NCBI RefSeq assembly: GCF_019343475.1
Contig: NZ_CP072453.1
Span: forward strand, 4,402,001-4,466,000
Length of the DNA stretch: 64,000 nt
Reading direction: 5' to 3'
From: Providencia sp. R33
GTDB lineage: Bacteria > Pseudomonadota > Gammaproteobacteria > Enterobacterales > Enterobacteriaceae
The translations under genes were made by a program, and so were the position numbers. Shown piece by piece: positions 43,157-52,499 of this stretch. Each line of letters opens with the position of its first letter. Position 1 is the stretch's first letter. The notes beneath the pieces were generated by a model. The model made no database searches and had not been told where the DNA came from. It saw only the letters and a program-made list of their open reading frames with translations.

Positions 43157-43349
43157 ACTAGAGTTATACAGTAATTTAGTTAATTATTAGTAAGAATTTC
43201 CGAACTAATATTCTATGATATACCGTGGTGTGTCCTTTGATGGGTACACTACGGTATACATAATAAAAGCTCCTAAGTCGTGGAGTACAGGTAGATATGT
43301 ATGGTGAATAGCACCAAGGGTGGTTATTGACGATACAAAAGGAATCGAT

Positions 43350-44267
43350 ATGCGGGTTTCACATTTAAATTTTAACCATCTTTACTACTTTTGGCATGTA
43401 TGTAAAGAAGGCTCTGTCGTTGGGGCAGCAGAAGCACTTTACCTGACTCCTCAGACTATCACGGGGCAAATAAAGGCGCTAGAAGAACGCTTAGGTGGTA
43501 AATTATTTAAGCGGCAAGGCCGTGGTCTGGTACCTTCGGAACTTGGGCAACTTATTTTTCGCTATGCAGACAAAATGTTTATGCTTAGCCAAGAAATGCT
43601 AGATATCGTAAATTATAGTCGAGAATCCAACTTGTTATTTGATGTTGGTGTCGCTGATACATTGTCTAAGCAGTTAGTAAGCCGAATACTAGAAACGACA
43701 GTTGTCGAACATGAGCAAATTCATTTGCGCTGCTTTGAATCAACCCATGAACTGTTACTAGAGCAATTAAGCCAACATAAATTGGATATGATTTTATCGG
43801 ACTGCCCTGTTGATTCGTCTCAGCAAGAGGGGTTATTTTCTGTCAAATTGGGTGAATGCAACATGAGCTTTTTTTGCCGTCAGCCAATACCGAAAAAACC
43901 ATTTCCTGAATGCTTAGAAGAACGCCGTTTACTCATTCCTGGAAGACGTTATCTATTAGGTCGGCATATCTTAGCTTGGATACGCAATAAAAACTTACAA
44001 GTAGAAGTCTTAGGTGAGTTCGATGATGCTGCGTTAATGAAAGCATTTGGGATGCATTATAATGCGATTTTTGTTGCACCTTCACAGTATACACCTGACC
44101 TGTTAGGTGGAGAGGATATTGTGGAATTGGGTCGATTAGAAAATGTAAAAGAAGAATATTACGTTATTTTTGCAGAAAGAATGATCCAGCATCCAGCTGT
44201 GCAGCGAGTTTGTAATAAAGATTTTTCAGAGTTATTTTCTGTACCATTTAATAGGCTTGAGCAATAA
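43350..44267 (+). CDS. nhaR: Transcriptional activator NhaR
   Basis: A LysR-family sodium-responsive activator of nhaA. The N-terminal winged helix-turn-helix (VVGAAEALYLTPQTITGQIK near residues 24-43) and the effector domain match E. coli NhaR closely (SNLLFDVGVADTLSKQLVSR, LLEQLSQHKLDMILSDCP). The ATG at 43350 gives MRVSHLNFNHLYYFW and 305 residues, with AAAGGA upstream; a start 30 bp earlier has no support. Confidence 0.95.
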   Translation: MRVSHLNFNHLYYFWHVCKEGSVVGAAEALYLTPQTITGQIKALEERLGGKLFKRQGRGLVPSELGQLIFRYADKMFMLSQEMLDIVNYSRESNLLFDVGVADTLSKQLVSRILETTVVEHEQIHLRCFESTHELLLEQLSQHKLDMILSDCPVDSSQQEGLFSVKLGECNMSFFCRQPIPKKPFPECLEERRLLIPGRRYLLGRHILAWIRNKNLQVEVLGEFDDAALMKAFGMHYNAIFVAPSQYTPDLLGGEDIVELGRLENVKEEYYVIFAERMIQHPAVQRVCNKDFSELFSVPFNRLEQ

Positions 44268-44276
44268 ATTGAATAA

Positions 44277-44306
44277 ATAAAAAAACCGGCCAAGGCCGGT
44301 TTTTTT
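44277..44306. terminator. Bidirectional terminator between nhaR and rpsT
   Basis: AAAACCGGCC / GGCCGGTTTT with a 2-base loop, flanked by A and T tracts, serving both convergent genes. Confidence 0.93.
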
Positions 44307-44325
44307 AGCTAATCAAGAAGCAAAA

Positions 44326-44586
44326 TTACATTGCTTTGATTTGAGCAACTAAGTTAGCTTTATGACGTGCTGCTTTATTTTTGTGGATCAGGCCTTTAGC
44401 GGCGTGACGATCAACAATAGGTTGCATGTCATTGAATGCTTTCTGAGCAGCTTCTTTATCGCCAGCAGCGATAGCAAGGTAAACTTTCTTGATAAAAGTA
44501 CGTACCATAGAGCGACGGCTAGCGTTGTGCTGGCGACGTTTCTCTGACTGAACGGCACGTTTCTTAGCTGATTTGATATTAGCCAA
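44326..44586 (-). CDS. rpsT: 30S ribosomal protein S20
   Basis: An 86-residue, highly basic 16S rRNA-binding protein of the small subunit (MANIKSAKKRAVQSEKRRQH opening). The start codon is TTG (complement of 44584-44586) in the context GTTGGACC-TTG-GCTAAT, the same unusual UUG start used in E. coli, where it allows translational autoregulation by S20. It has its own promoter at 44635-44663. Confidence 0.97.
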   Translation of the reverse strand: MANIKSAKKRAVQSEKRRQHNASRRSMVRTFIKKVYLAIAAGDKEAAQKAFNDMQPIVDRHAAKGLIHKNKAARHKANLVAQIKAM

Positions 44587-44634
44587 GGTCCAACTCCCAA
44601 ATGTATTCTATTGAGGACAATTCAAAGGTCGAGG

Positions 44635-44663
44635 AATATGCCCTTTCGCCCTGCATTTGTCAA
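44635..44663 (-). promoter_or_regulatory. rpsT promoter
   Basis: On the minus strand TTGACA (44663-44658), a 17-bp spacer and CATATT (44640-44635), about 50 bp upstream of the TTG start. Confidence 0.75.
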
Positions 44664-45175
44664 TGGATTTGTGCAAATAAACATCGTGTACTTCGATGTT
44701 CATGCGCTGTGAATGGTGCAAGATTCTATCAGCAAATATGAGAAGAATACAGATCTTAGCGTGAAAAAATGCGTAATTGATGTCAGAAAATTAAAAACAA
44801 TTACAATAGAAAAAAAATTTAGCTCATCAATCAGAGGGTAGTATGATATTTGCTCGTGAATTGATTGCTTATTAATCGTAAAATATGTTTAGCTATAGGC
44901 ATTGACGAGAAAACGATAAAAATTGAATATTTTTAGAGACCTCGGAACAAATTTGTTGTATTGATAATCCATTGGTTATCCCAACTTTTTTTGATGCCTA
45001 TGCCTAAGCGCCCATATTGAGTAGCATTATGGTTTGCTGTTCACGTAAAATGACAGCTAATTAGGTCGTATAGCGATCAAAAAAATAGGGTTTAATGAAA
45101 CCTTTTGCGAACTAAGGTTAACCTTATGCGTCGTACAAGGTATAATCCTGCAATTTCCTCGGTATTGAGCCTGTT
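44664..45175. other. Gene-free interval between rpsT and ribF
   Basis: Divergent promoter region of about 510 bp. A short hairpin AACATCG / CGATGTT lies near 44682-44702 and a TATAAT hexamer at 45141-45146 is a candidate -10 for ribF. No further gene is seen. Confidence 0.5.
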
Positions 45176-46114
45176 ATGGAGCTAATTCGCGGTATACAGA
45201 ATATCCGGGCGTGCCATCATGGTTGCGTGCTGACTATTGGTAATTTTGACGGTGTCCATCGTGGGCATCAGGTGTTGCTACAAAATTTGAAACTCAAGGG
45301 TAAGGAACTTGGCTTGCCCACGGTTGTGATGATTTTTGAGCCACAACCCCTTGAATTCTTTATTGGTGATAAAGCGCCTGCGCGTTTGACACGCTTAAGA
45401 GATAAAGTGAAATACCTCGCAGACAGCGGTATTGATTATCTTCTCTGTGTCGAATTTAACCAGCACTTTGCCTCTTTAACACCGACTGAGTTTGTCTCTG
45501 ATTTACTTGTTGACAAGTTAGGGGTGAAATATCTCGCCATTGGTGATGATTTCCGATTTGGAAAAAATCGCATGGGGGATTTTGCGTTTTTGCAACAGGC
45601 AGGTGGAGAGTTCGGTTTCGAGGTAGCGGATACAGAAAGCTTTTGCGATTCAGGTCTTCGCATAAGTAGTACCGCTATTCGAAAGGCAATTCAAGATAAT
45701 GACCTTGAGTTAGCAGAAAACTTGTTAGGGCATGCTTATCGTATTAGCGGACGAGTGGTTCATGGCAACCAACTTGGTAGAACAATAGGTTTTCCGACGG
45801 CAAACCTACCGTTAAAACGTTTAGTCACACCTGTCACGGGTGTGTATGCTGTAGAAGTTTACGGTTTAGGTGATAAGCCTTTGCCGGGTGTGGCGAATAT
45901 CGGCACACGACCGACTGTATCTGGAAAAGGAACGCAGTTAGAAGTTCATCTGATTGATGCCACTATGGATTTATATGGGCGTCATATCGATGTAGTGTTA
46001 CGTAAGAAATTGCGTGATGAGCAGCGGTTTGCTTCGTTGGAAGCGCTTAAGGAGCAAATTGCTAATGATGTAATTGCAGCAAGAGAATACCTCACTGCAA
46101 TAGGAATCAGATAA
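45176..46114 (+). CDS. ribF: Bifunctional riboflavin kinase / FAD synthetase
   Basis: RibF phosphorylates riboflavin to FMN and adenylates it to FAD. The N-terminal nucleotidyltransferase has TIGNFDGVHRGHQVLL near residues 21-36 and RISSTAIRKAIQ near 163. The C-terminal kinase has GRTIGFPTANL and GVYAVEV. 312 residues. First gene of ribF-ileS-lspA-fkpB-ispH; ileS starts 28 bp after it. Confidence 0.97.
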   Translation: MELIRGIQNIRACHHGCVLTIGNFDGVHRGHQVLLQNLKLKGKELGLPTVVMIFEPQPLEFFIGDKAPARLTRLRDKVKYLADSGIDYLLCVEFNQHFASLTPTEFVSDLLVDKLGVKYLAIGDDFRFGKNRMGDFAFLQQAGGEFGFEVADTESFCDSGLRISSTAIRKAIQDNDLELAENLLGHAYRISGRVVHGNQLGRTIGFPTANLPLKRLVTPVTGVYAVEVYGLGDKPLPGVANIGTRPTVSGKGTQLEVHLIDATMDLYGRHIDVVLRKKLRDEQRFASLEALKEQIANDVIAAREYLTAIGIR

Positions 46115-46142
46115 TTTAGCGGAAAATTGGAACTGAGAATCG

Positions 46143-48953
46143 ATGAGTGACTATAAAAATACCCTGAATCTACCAGAAACAGGGTTCCCAATGCGTGGCG
46201 ATCTCGCTAAACGCGAACCACAGATGTTAGAGCGCTGGTACAAAGAAGGTTTGTATCAGGCAATCCGTAAAGCAAAATCGGGCAAGAAAACGTTTATTCT
46301 GCACGATGGTCCTCCGTATGCTAACGGCAGTATTCATATTGGTCACTCAGTTAACAAAATTCTCAAAGATATTATTATTAAATCCAAAGGGTTAGCGGGT
46401 TATGATTCCCCGTATATTCCTGGTTGGGATTGCCATGGCTTACCGATTGAACACAAAGTTGAACAAATCGTGGGTAAACCAGGCGAAAAAGTTTCCGCCG
46501 CTGAATTTCGTGCACAATGCCGCCAATATGCTAAAGAGCAAATTGAAGGCCAAAAAGCTGACTTTATGCGCCTTGGTGTATTGGGTGAGTGGGATAAACC
46601 TTACTTAACCATGGACTTCAAAACGGAAGCCCACATCATCAGAGCATTAGCGAAAACCATTGCAAACGGCCATTTAGTGAAAGGTGCTAAGCCTGTTCAT
46701 TGGTGTACCGCATGTGGTTCTTCACTGGCAGAAGCCGAAGTTGAGTATTATGACAAAACTTCACCATCTATCTACGTTCGCTTCCCAGCGGTAGATAGCA
46801 AAGCCGTGTGTGAAAAATTCGGTGTCACGAGTGATAAAACACCATCACTGGTTATTTGGACAACAACACCGTGGACATTACCTGCTAACCGCGCAATCTC
46901 ATTGAACCCTGAATTCAAATACAACTTGGTACAAGCGAATGGCGAATTAGTCATTTTAGCGGCTGACCTTGTTGAAGATGTGATGAAAACTGTCGGCATC
47001 GACGCTTGGGAAGTTTTAGGTGAATGTGAAGGTTCTGCACTTGACTTATTACGCTTCGAACATCCATTTATGGGCTTTGATGTCCCTGCAATCTTAGGTG
47101 ACCACGTTACATTAGATGCGGGTACTGGTGCTGTGCATACTGCACCAGGCCATGGTCCTGAAGACTATGTAGTCGGCCAAAAATACGGTTTGGAAACAGC
47201 CAACCCAGTTGGGCCAGATGGTTGTTTCTTACCAAATACCTATCCAACATTGGATGGCGTGTTCATTTTTAAAGCTAACGATTTGATTGTTGAGCTGTTA
47301 AATGAAAAAGGTGTGTTGCTGTATAAAAAAGCGATTACCCATAGCTACCCATGCTGCTGGCGCCATAAAACCCCAGTTATTTTCCGTGCGACACCACAAT
47401 GGTTTATTGGCATGGACAAAAATGGCTTACGTGAACAATCTTTGAAAGAAATTGATATTGTTCAGTGGATCCCTGGTTGGGGGCGCGCACGCATTGAGTC
47501 AATGGTTGAAAACCGCCCTGACTGGTGTATTTCTCGCCAGCGTACTTGGGGGACTCCGATGTCTTTGTTTGTTCATAAAGATACCGAAGAGCTGCACCCG
47601 CGTACGTTAGAATTAATGGAAGAAGTCGCTAAACGCGTTGAAGTTGATGGTATTCAAGCATGGTGGGATCTTGACCCAGCTGAATTACTGGGTGATGAAG
47701 CCGAAACTTACCGCAAAGTACCAGATACACTGGACGTTTGGTTTGACTCTGGGTCTACGCACTTTGCTGTGGTTGATGCACGCCCTGAATTCCATGGCAA
47801 TTCAGCTGATATGTACTTGGAAGGCTCTGACCAACACCGTGGCTGGTTTATGTCCTCATTGATGTTATCAACGGCAATGAAAGGCAAAGCACCATACCGT
47901 CAAGTATTAACGCACGGTTTCACTGTTGATGGTCAAGGCCGAAAAATGTCTAAATCATTAGGCAACACGGTGAGTCCACAAGACGTGATGAACAAGCTGG
48001 GTGCGGATATCCTGCGCTTATGGGTTGCTTCAACGGATTATACAGGTGAAATCGCCGTTTCTGATGAAATCTTAAAACGTGCTGCGGATTCATATCGTCG
48101 TATTCGTAACACCGCGCGCTTCTTGTTGGCGAACCTTAACGGTTTCAATCCAGAAACGGATATGGTGAAGCCAGAAGATATGGTGGTGTTAGACCGCTGG
48201 GCGGTTAGCCGTGCGCTTGAAGCACAACAAGAAATCGCTAAAGCGTATGATGAATATGACTTCTTATCTGTTATTCAGCGTTTAATGCATTTCTGTTCTA
48301 TCGAAATGGGTTCATTCTATCTGGACATCATTAAAGACCGTCAGTACACAGCGAAAGGCGACAGCTTAGCGCGTCGTAGCTGCCAAACGGCTCTGTACCA
48401 TATCGTTGAAGCGTTAGTGCGTTGGATTGCCCCTGTTCTTTCCTTCACTTCAGATGAAATCTGGAATGAGTTACCAGGTAAACGCGCTCAATTCGTTCTG
48501 ACCGAAGAATGGTATAACGGCTTATTTGGCTTAGATGAGTCAAATGAAATGAATAACAGCTTCTGGTCTGAACTGCTGGCGGTTCGCGGTGAAGTGAATA
48601 AAGTGTTAGAGCAAGCGCGTACCGATAAGCACATTGGTGGCTCATTAGAAGCTGCGGTGACGTTATATGCAGATAAAGACTTAGCGAATAAACTGCAAAG
48701 TTTAGGTGATGAACTGCGTTTCGTTCTGCTGACTTCTCAAGCGACTGTCGCGGATATTGCAACGGCGCCTGCTGATGCGCAAGAGAGTGAGCTAAAAGGC
48801 CTTAAAATTGCCTTTAGCAAAGCAGAAGGCGAAAAATGCCCACGCTGTTGGCATTATGCGAGCGATATCGGCTCATCAAGCGAGCAACCAGAAATTTGTG
48901 GTCGCTGTGTGACTAACGTAGCCGGTGACGGCGAATTACGTAAGTTTGCTTAA
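46143..48953 (+). CDS. ileS: Isoleucyl-tRNA synthetase
   Basis: IleS charges tRNA-Ile and edits misactivated valine. Class I signatures HIGH (in GSIHIGHSVNKILKD, near residue 64) and KMSKS (KMSKSLGN, near 602). The CP1 editing domain lies between them, an anticodon-binding domain follows, and the C-terminal zinc site has CPRCWHY and CGRC. 936 residues. lspA begins one base before the end of its TAA. Confidence 0.98.
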   Translation: MSDYKNTLNLPETGFPMRGDLAKREPQMLERWYKEGLYQAIRKAKSGKKTFILHDGPPYANGSIHIGHSVNKILKDIIIKSKGLAGYDSPYIPGWDCHGLPIEHKVEQIVGKPGEKVSAAEFRAQCRQYAKEQIEGQKADFMRLGVLGEWDKPYLTMDFKTEAHIIRALAKTIANGHLVKGAKPVHWCTACGSSLAEAEVEYYDKTSPSIYVRFPAVDSKAVCEKFGVTSDKTPSLVIWTTTPWTLPANRAISLNPEFKYNLVQANGELVILAADLVEDVMKTVGIDAWEVLGECEGSALDLLRFEHPFMGFDVPAILGDHVTLDAGTGAVHTAPGHGPEDYVVGQKYGLETANPVGPDGCFLPNTYPTLDGVFIFKANDLIVELLNEKGVLLYKKAITHSYPCCWRHKTPVIFRATPQWFIGMDKNGLREQSLKEIDIVQWIPGWGRARIESMVENRPDWCISRQRTWGTPMSLFVHKDTEELHPRTLELMEEVAKRVEVDGIQAWWDLDPAELLGDEAETYRKVPDTLDVWFDSGSTHFAVVDARPEFHGNSADMYLEGSDQHRGWFMSSLMLSTAMKGKAPYRQVLTHGFTVDGQGRKMSKSLGNTVSPQDVMNKLGADILRLWVASTDYTGEIAVSDEILKRAADSYRRIRNTARFLLANLNGFNPETDMVKPEDMVVLDRWAVSRALEAQQEIAKAYDEYDFLSVIQRLMHFCSIEMGSFYLDIIKDRQYTAKGDSLARRSCQTALYHIVEALVRWIAPVLSFTSDEIWNELPGKRAQFVLTEEWYNGLFGLDESNEMNNSFWSELLAVRGEVNKVLEQARTDKHIGGSLEAAVTLYADKDLANKLQSLGDELRFVLLTSQATVADIATAPADAQESELKGLKIAFSKAEGEKCPRCWHYASDIGSSSEQPEICGRCVTNVAGDGELRKFA

Positions 48954-49456
48954 TGAAGACGCCTATTTGTTCTACTGGCTTGCGTTGGCTATGGCTGACC
49001 ATCGTGATTATCGTGGCAGATCTAGGAATAAAGCAGTTAGTGCTAAAAGACCTAAATCTGTACGAACCACATGCTGTAATGCCTTTTTTCAACATTATGT
49101 ACGCGCAAAATTTTGGTGCGGCATTTAGTTTCTTGGCTGATGAAGGTGGCTGGCAGCGTTGGTTCTTTGCGGGTATTGCGGTGGGGATCTCCATTATTTT
49201 AATGGTAATGATGTATCGCCAAAGCGCGCAAAAACGCTTATCCAATATTGCTTACGCATTAATTATTGGCGGGGCAATTGGCAATCTTAGTGATCGACTG
49301 GTTCATGGGTTTGTTGTTGATTACCTGGATGTTTATGTTGGTAATTGGCATTGGCCAACATTCAACCTAGCTGACATGGCAATTTGTATTGGTGCTGCTT
49401 TAGTTATTTTTGAAGGTTTTTTACCTGAAAAGCCAAAGCAGGAAAAAGCAAAATAA
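48953..49456 (+). CDS. lspA: Lipoprotein signal peptidase LspA
   Basis: An inner-membrane aspartyl protease that cleaves prolipoprotein signal peptides. Four membrane segments; the catalytic aspartates are in VHGFVVDYLD and NLADMAICIGA (near residues 124 and 143); NFGAAFSFLADEGGWQRWFF is the conserved periplasmic segment. 167 residues. Its ATG overlaps the ileS stop by one base, indicating coupling. Confidence 0.97.
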   Translation: MKTPICSTGLRWLWLTIVIIVADLGIKQLVLKDLNLYEPHAVMPFFNIMYAQNFGAAFSFLADEGGWQRWFFAGIAVGISIILMVMMYRQSAQKRLSNIAYALIIGGAIGNLSDRLVHGFVVDYLDVYVGNWHWPTFNLADMAICIGAALVIFEGFLPEKPKQEKAK

Positions 49457-49539
49457 ATTGGTAGTGCAATAGGTTACAATGAAATAACACACAGCCCAGA
49501 TTTTCTGGGCTGAATTTTATGACAAAATAGGTTTGGTTT

Positions 49540-50010
49540 ATGTCTACTCAAATACAGGCTCAGAGCGCAGTTTTACTGCATTTCACATTGAAACTGGAAG
49601 ATGGCTCTACAGCAGATTCTTCACACGCACAAGGAAAGCCTGCGTTGTTTGTGTTAGGGAATGATTCATTATCACCTGAACTTGAGTCTGAACTCATGGG
49701 GCTTAATGAAGGTGAAAAGAAAAACTTTTCATTACCCGGTGATGCTGTTTTTGGTAAACATAACCCTGATTTAGTTCAGTATTTTTCATTGCGAGATTTT
49801 ATGGATACTGGTATCCCTGAAATTGGGACTATCATGTTATTTACGGCAATGAATGGCAGCGAAATGCCGGGTGTAGTAAAATCAATTGAAGGTGAGTCTA
49901 TCACTGTTGATTTTAATCACCCACTCGCTGAGCAACAAATTAGCTTTGAAATTGAAGTGCTTGAAGTAGACCCGCAATTGGAGAATCACAATGCAAATAT
50001 TAATGGCTAA
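49540..50010 (+). CDS. fkpB: FKBP-type peptidyl-prolyl isomerase FkpB (SlpA)
   Basis: A cytoplasmic proline isomerase/chaperone of the SlyD-like FKBP class, with an FKBP domain interrupted by an insert-in-flap. LHFTLKLEDGSTADSSHAQG is the N-terminal strand and GEKKNFSLPGDAVFGKHNPD holds the family signature. 156 residues. The stop lies 20 bp inside ispH, so translation of the two is probably coupled. Confidence 0.94.
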   Translation: MSTQIQAQSAVLLHFTLKLEDGSTADSSHAQGKPALFVLGNDSLSPELESELMGLNEGEKKNFSLPGDAVFGKHNPDLVQYFSLRDFMDTGIPEIGTIMLFTAMNGSEMPGVVKSIEGESITVDFNHPLAEQQISFEIEVLEVDPQLENHNANING

Positions 50011-50944
50011 CCCTCGTGGTTTTTGTGCTGGTGTTGACCGCGCAATTAGCATTGTAGAACGAGCATTAGAACTTTACGGCGCTCCTATTTATGTTCGTCA
50101 TGAAGTGGTTCATAACCGTTATGTTGTTGATGATTTGCGTCAGCGTGGTGCTATTTTTATTGAAGAAATTTCTGAAGTGCCAGATGGCTCTATCTTAATT
50201 TTCTCAGCTCATGGTGTGTCACAAGCTATCCGTCAAGAAGCGCGTTCTCGTGATTTGACCATGCTATTTGATGCAACATGCCCGTTAGTCACTAAAGTAC
50301 ATATGGAAGTCGCTCGTGCAAGCCGTAAAGGGAAAGAAGCGATTTTGATTGGTCATGCGGGGCACCCAGAAGTCGAAGGGACAATGGGGCAATATAGTAA
50401 TCCTGAAGGTGGCATGTACCTTGTTGAAAGCCCTGAAGATGTTTGGAAATTAAAAGTCAAAGACGAAAATAATTTATCGTTTATGACACAAACCACACTT
50501 TCTGTTGATGACACTTCAGAGGTCATTGATGCATTGACTGCGCGCTTCCCAAGTATTGTTGGGCCACGTAAAGACGATATTTGCTATGCAACAACCAACC
50601 GCCAAGAAGCTGCTAGAGAGCTGGCTGAGCGGGCTGATATCGTGCTAGTGGTTGGCTCGAAAAACTCATCAAACTCGAATCGTCTCGCTGAACTCGCATC
50701 AAGAATGCAAAAGCCTGCATTTTTGATTGATGGTGCAGAGGATATTAAAACCGAGTGGTTAACTGATAAAAACATTATTGGTCTAACTGCAGGGGCATCA
50801 GCACCCGATATTTTAGTTCGCCAAGTCATTGATAGATTAAAAGAACTTGGTGCTGATTCCGTTGTTGAGCTACAAGGCCGTGAAGAGAATATTGTTTTTG
50901 AAGTGCCAAAAGAATTACGCGTAGAAGTTAAAGAAATTAACTAA
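49991..50944 (+). CDS. ispH: 4-hydroxy-3-methylbut-2-enyl diphosphate reductase IspH
   Basis: IspH is a [4Fe-4S] enzyme making IPP and DMAPP in the last MEP-pathway step. The cluster cysteines are in ANPRGFCAGVDRA (Cys12), FDATCPLVTKVH (near 96) and DICYATTNRQ (near 197). SAHGVSQ and GSKNSSNSNRL are substrate-binding motifs. 317 residues. It overlaps fkpB by 20 bp. rihC, which follows in E. coli, is absent. Confidence 0.98.
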   Translation: MQILMANPRGFCAGVDRAISIVERALELYGAPIYVRHEVVHNRYVVDDLRQRGAIFIEEISEVPDGSILIFSAHGVSQAIRQEARSRDLTMLFDATCPLVTKVHMEVARASRKGKEAILIGHAGHPEVEGTMGQYSNPEGGMYLVESPEDVWKLKVKDENNLSFMTQTTLSVDDTSEVIDALTARFPSIVGPRKDDICYATTNRQEAARELAERADIVLVVGSKNSSNSNRLAELASRMQKPAFLIDGAEDIKTEWLTDKNIIGLTAGASAPDILVRQVIDRLKELGADSVVELQGREENIVFEVPKELRVEVKEIN

Positions 50945-50966
50945 TACATAGCGACATACTGTTCAA

Positions 50967-50996
50967 AGAGCCATTTTACATCATCAAAGTGGCTCT
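50967..50996 (+). terminator. Weak terminator after ispH
   Basis: AGAGCCA / TGGCTCT stem with a long loop, followed by moderately T-rich sequence. Confidence 0.5.
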
Positions 50997-51234
50997 ATCT
51001 TGTTTCTATTTACGATTTTCCTTCCCTATTTTTCTTATCATCAACACTTTTTCTGATAATTAGTCTGTGCTCTACGTTTTTGTTAATAACTGTCGATTAG
51101 TACTGGCAGAATCTCACCATGATGGTTAATCTGTAACGCAATAATGAGTTAAATTGCCAGCGAAAATACTGATATTCGCTTGGAACAACAGTTTAAATTT
51201 AGTCAGTTGCATCAATAATGAAAAAGGATGAACC

Positions 51235-52056
51235 ATGGCAAATTCAGTGGTACGTGTTGCTATTGTCGGCTCAGGTGGTCGTATGGGGCGGCAGTTAATT
51301 CAAGCAGCACAACAACAAGATGGCATTCAATTAGGCGCTGCTATTGAGCGAGAAGGCTCCTCACTGATTGGCGCAGATGCAGGTGAGCTCGCTGGGGTTG
51401 GAAAGTTAGGAATTTATATTACGGACTCACTTGATAAAGTCGTTGACGATTTTGATGTTGTTATCGATTTTACGCGTCCTGAAGGCACGCTGCACTATTT
51501 AGCATTTTGTAAAGCAAACCAAAAAGGCATGGTTATCGGGACAACAGGCTTTGACGAACAAGGCAAACAAGCTATTGCTGATGCAGCAAAAGTTATCCCA
51601 ATTGTTTTCGCAGCAAACTTTAGTGTTGGTGTCAATTTGGTGCTTAAATTACTCGAAAAAGCAGCCAAAGTGATGGGAACTTATACGGATATTGAAATCG
51701 TTGAAGCTCACCACCGCCATAAAGTTGATGCACCATCGGGCACGGCATTAGCAATGGGTGAATCTATCGCGGGTGCTTTAGGGAAGGACCTAAAAGACTG
51801 CGCTGTCTATACCCGTGAGGGTTATACTGGTGAGCGTGAAGCAGGCACTATCGGTTTTGCAACAATTCGTGCTGGTGATATTGTGGGTGAACACACTGCG
51901 ATATTCGCTGATATCGGTGAACGTGTAGAGATCACGCATAAGGCGTCGAGCCGAATGACATTCGCAAATGGCGCAATTAAGGCAGCTTCTTGGGTTTTTG
52001 CTAAAAAATCTGGGTTATATGATATGAAAGACGTACTTTGTCTTGATGATCTTTAA
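51235..52056 (+). CDS. dapB: 4-hydroxy-tetrahydrodipicolinate reductase
   Basis: DapB catalyses the second step of the lysine/diaminopimelate branch. NAD(P) motif VGSGGRMGRQL near residues 10-20; substrate motif EAHHRHKVDAPSGTALAMGE near 158-177 with the catalytic histidine. 273 residues. A monocistronic gene; a long AT-rich hairpin follows its stop. Confidence 0.97.
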   Translation: MANSVVRVAIVGSGGRMGRQLIQAAQQQDGIQLGAAIEREGSSLIGADAGELAGVGKLGIYITDSLDKVVDDFDVVIDFTRPEGTLHYLAFCKANQKGMVIGTTGFDEQGKQAIADAAKVIPIVFAANFSVGVNLVLKLLEKAAKVMGTYTDIEIVEAHHRHKVDAPSGTALAMGESIAGALGKDLKDCAVYTREGYTGEREAGTIGFATIRAGDIVGEHTAIFADIGERVEITHKASSRMTFANGAIKAASWVFAKKSGLYDMKDVLCLDDL

Positions 52057-52072
52057 TTTTAAATTTTAAATT

Positions 52073-52124
52073 ATCGTTATAAATCAATATAATAATAATT
52101 ATTTATTGGTTTATAACGATTTTG
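52073..52124. terminator. Long AT-rich hairpin after dapB
   Basis: A 17-bp stem (ATCGTTATAAATCAATA / TATTGGTTTATAACGAT, one G-T pair) with a 14-base loop and T-rich 3' flank. It may terminate dapB in spite of its low GC content. Confidence 0.6.
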
Positions 52125-52360
52125 TATATTATTCTATTTTAAATCATTATTTATAGTTAATTTCATCGATTTAATTGACTTTTACTCGGTTAATTTCCCT
52201 TTAATCTCGATTCAAGCTGCGTTATTATCAATTATGCAGTTATCTTGCTTAGCAACCGTTTACTTATTCATATTGGCTATCATTTTTAGTGATCATGTTG
52301 AGTAAACTAGAGGTGGTGGCTATAAAAGTAAGATAAAAGTGTAAAAAATGCATTTTTTTC

Positions 52361-52389
52361 TAGACAAGACCCTATCTCATCATTAGAAT
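52361..52389 (+). promoter_or_regulatory. Candidate upstream carAB promoter
   Basis: TAGACA (52361-52366), a 17-bp spacer and TAGAAT (52384-52389), about 110 bp before the carA start, in the position expected for the pyrimidine-controlled P1 promoter. Confidence 0.45.
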
Positions 52390-52451
52390 GCGCGCAATTT
52401 GCCAAAAATTTGCTTAAAAACTCATTTTGGCATTGATTTAGATCGCAAAAT

Positions 52452-52469
52452 CTGAATTAATATGCAAAA
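52452..52469. promoter_or_regulatory. Arginine repressor box before carA
   Basis: CTGAATTAATATGCAAAA resembles the ARG-box consensus and the E. coli carAB P2 operator (GTGAATTAATATGCAAAT). It suggests arginine repression of the proximal promoter. Confidence 0.6.
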
Positions 52470-52499
52470 AACGTGATTTATTATTCTCCGGAGGGTGTT

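Noticed and set aside
44820..45060. Possible small RNA between rpsT and ribF, from scattered inverted repeats
   Set aside because: No terminator with a T-run or clear promoter pair; the repeats are short and distant.
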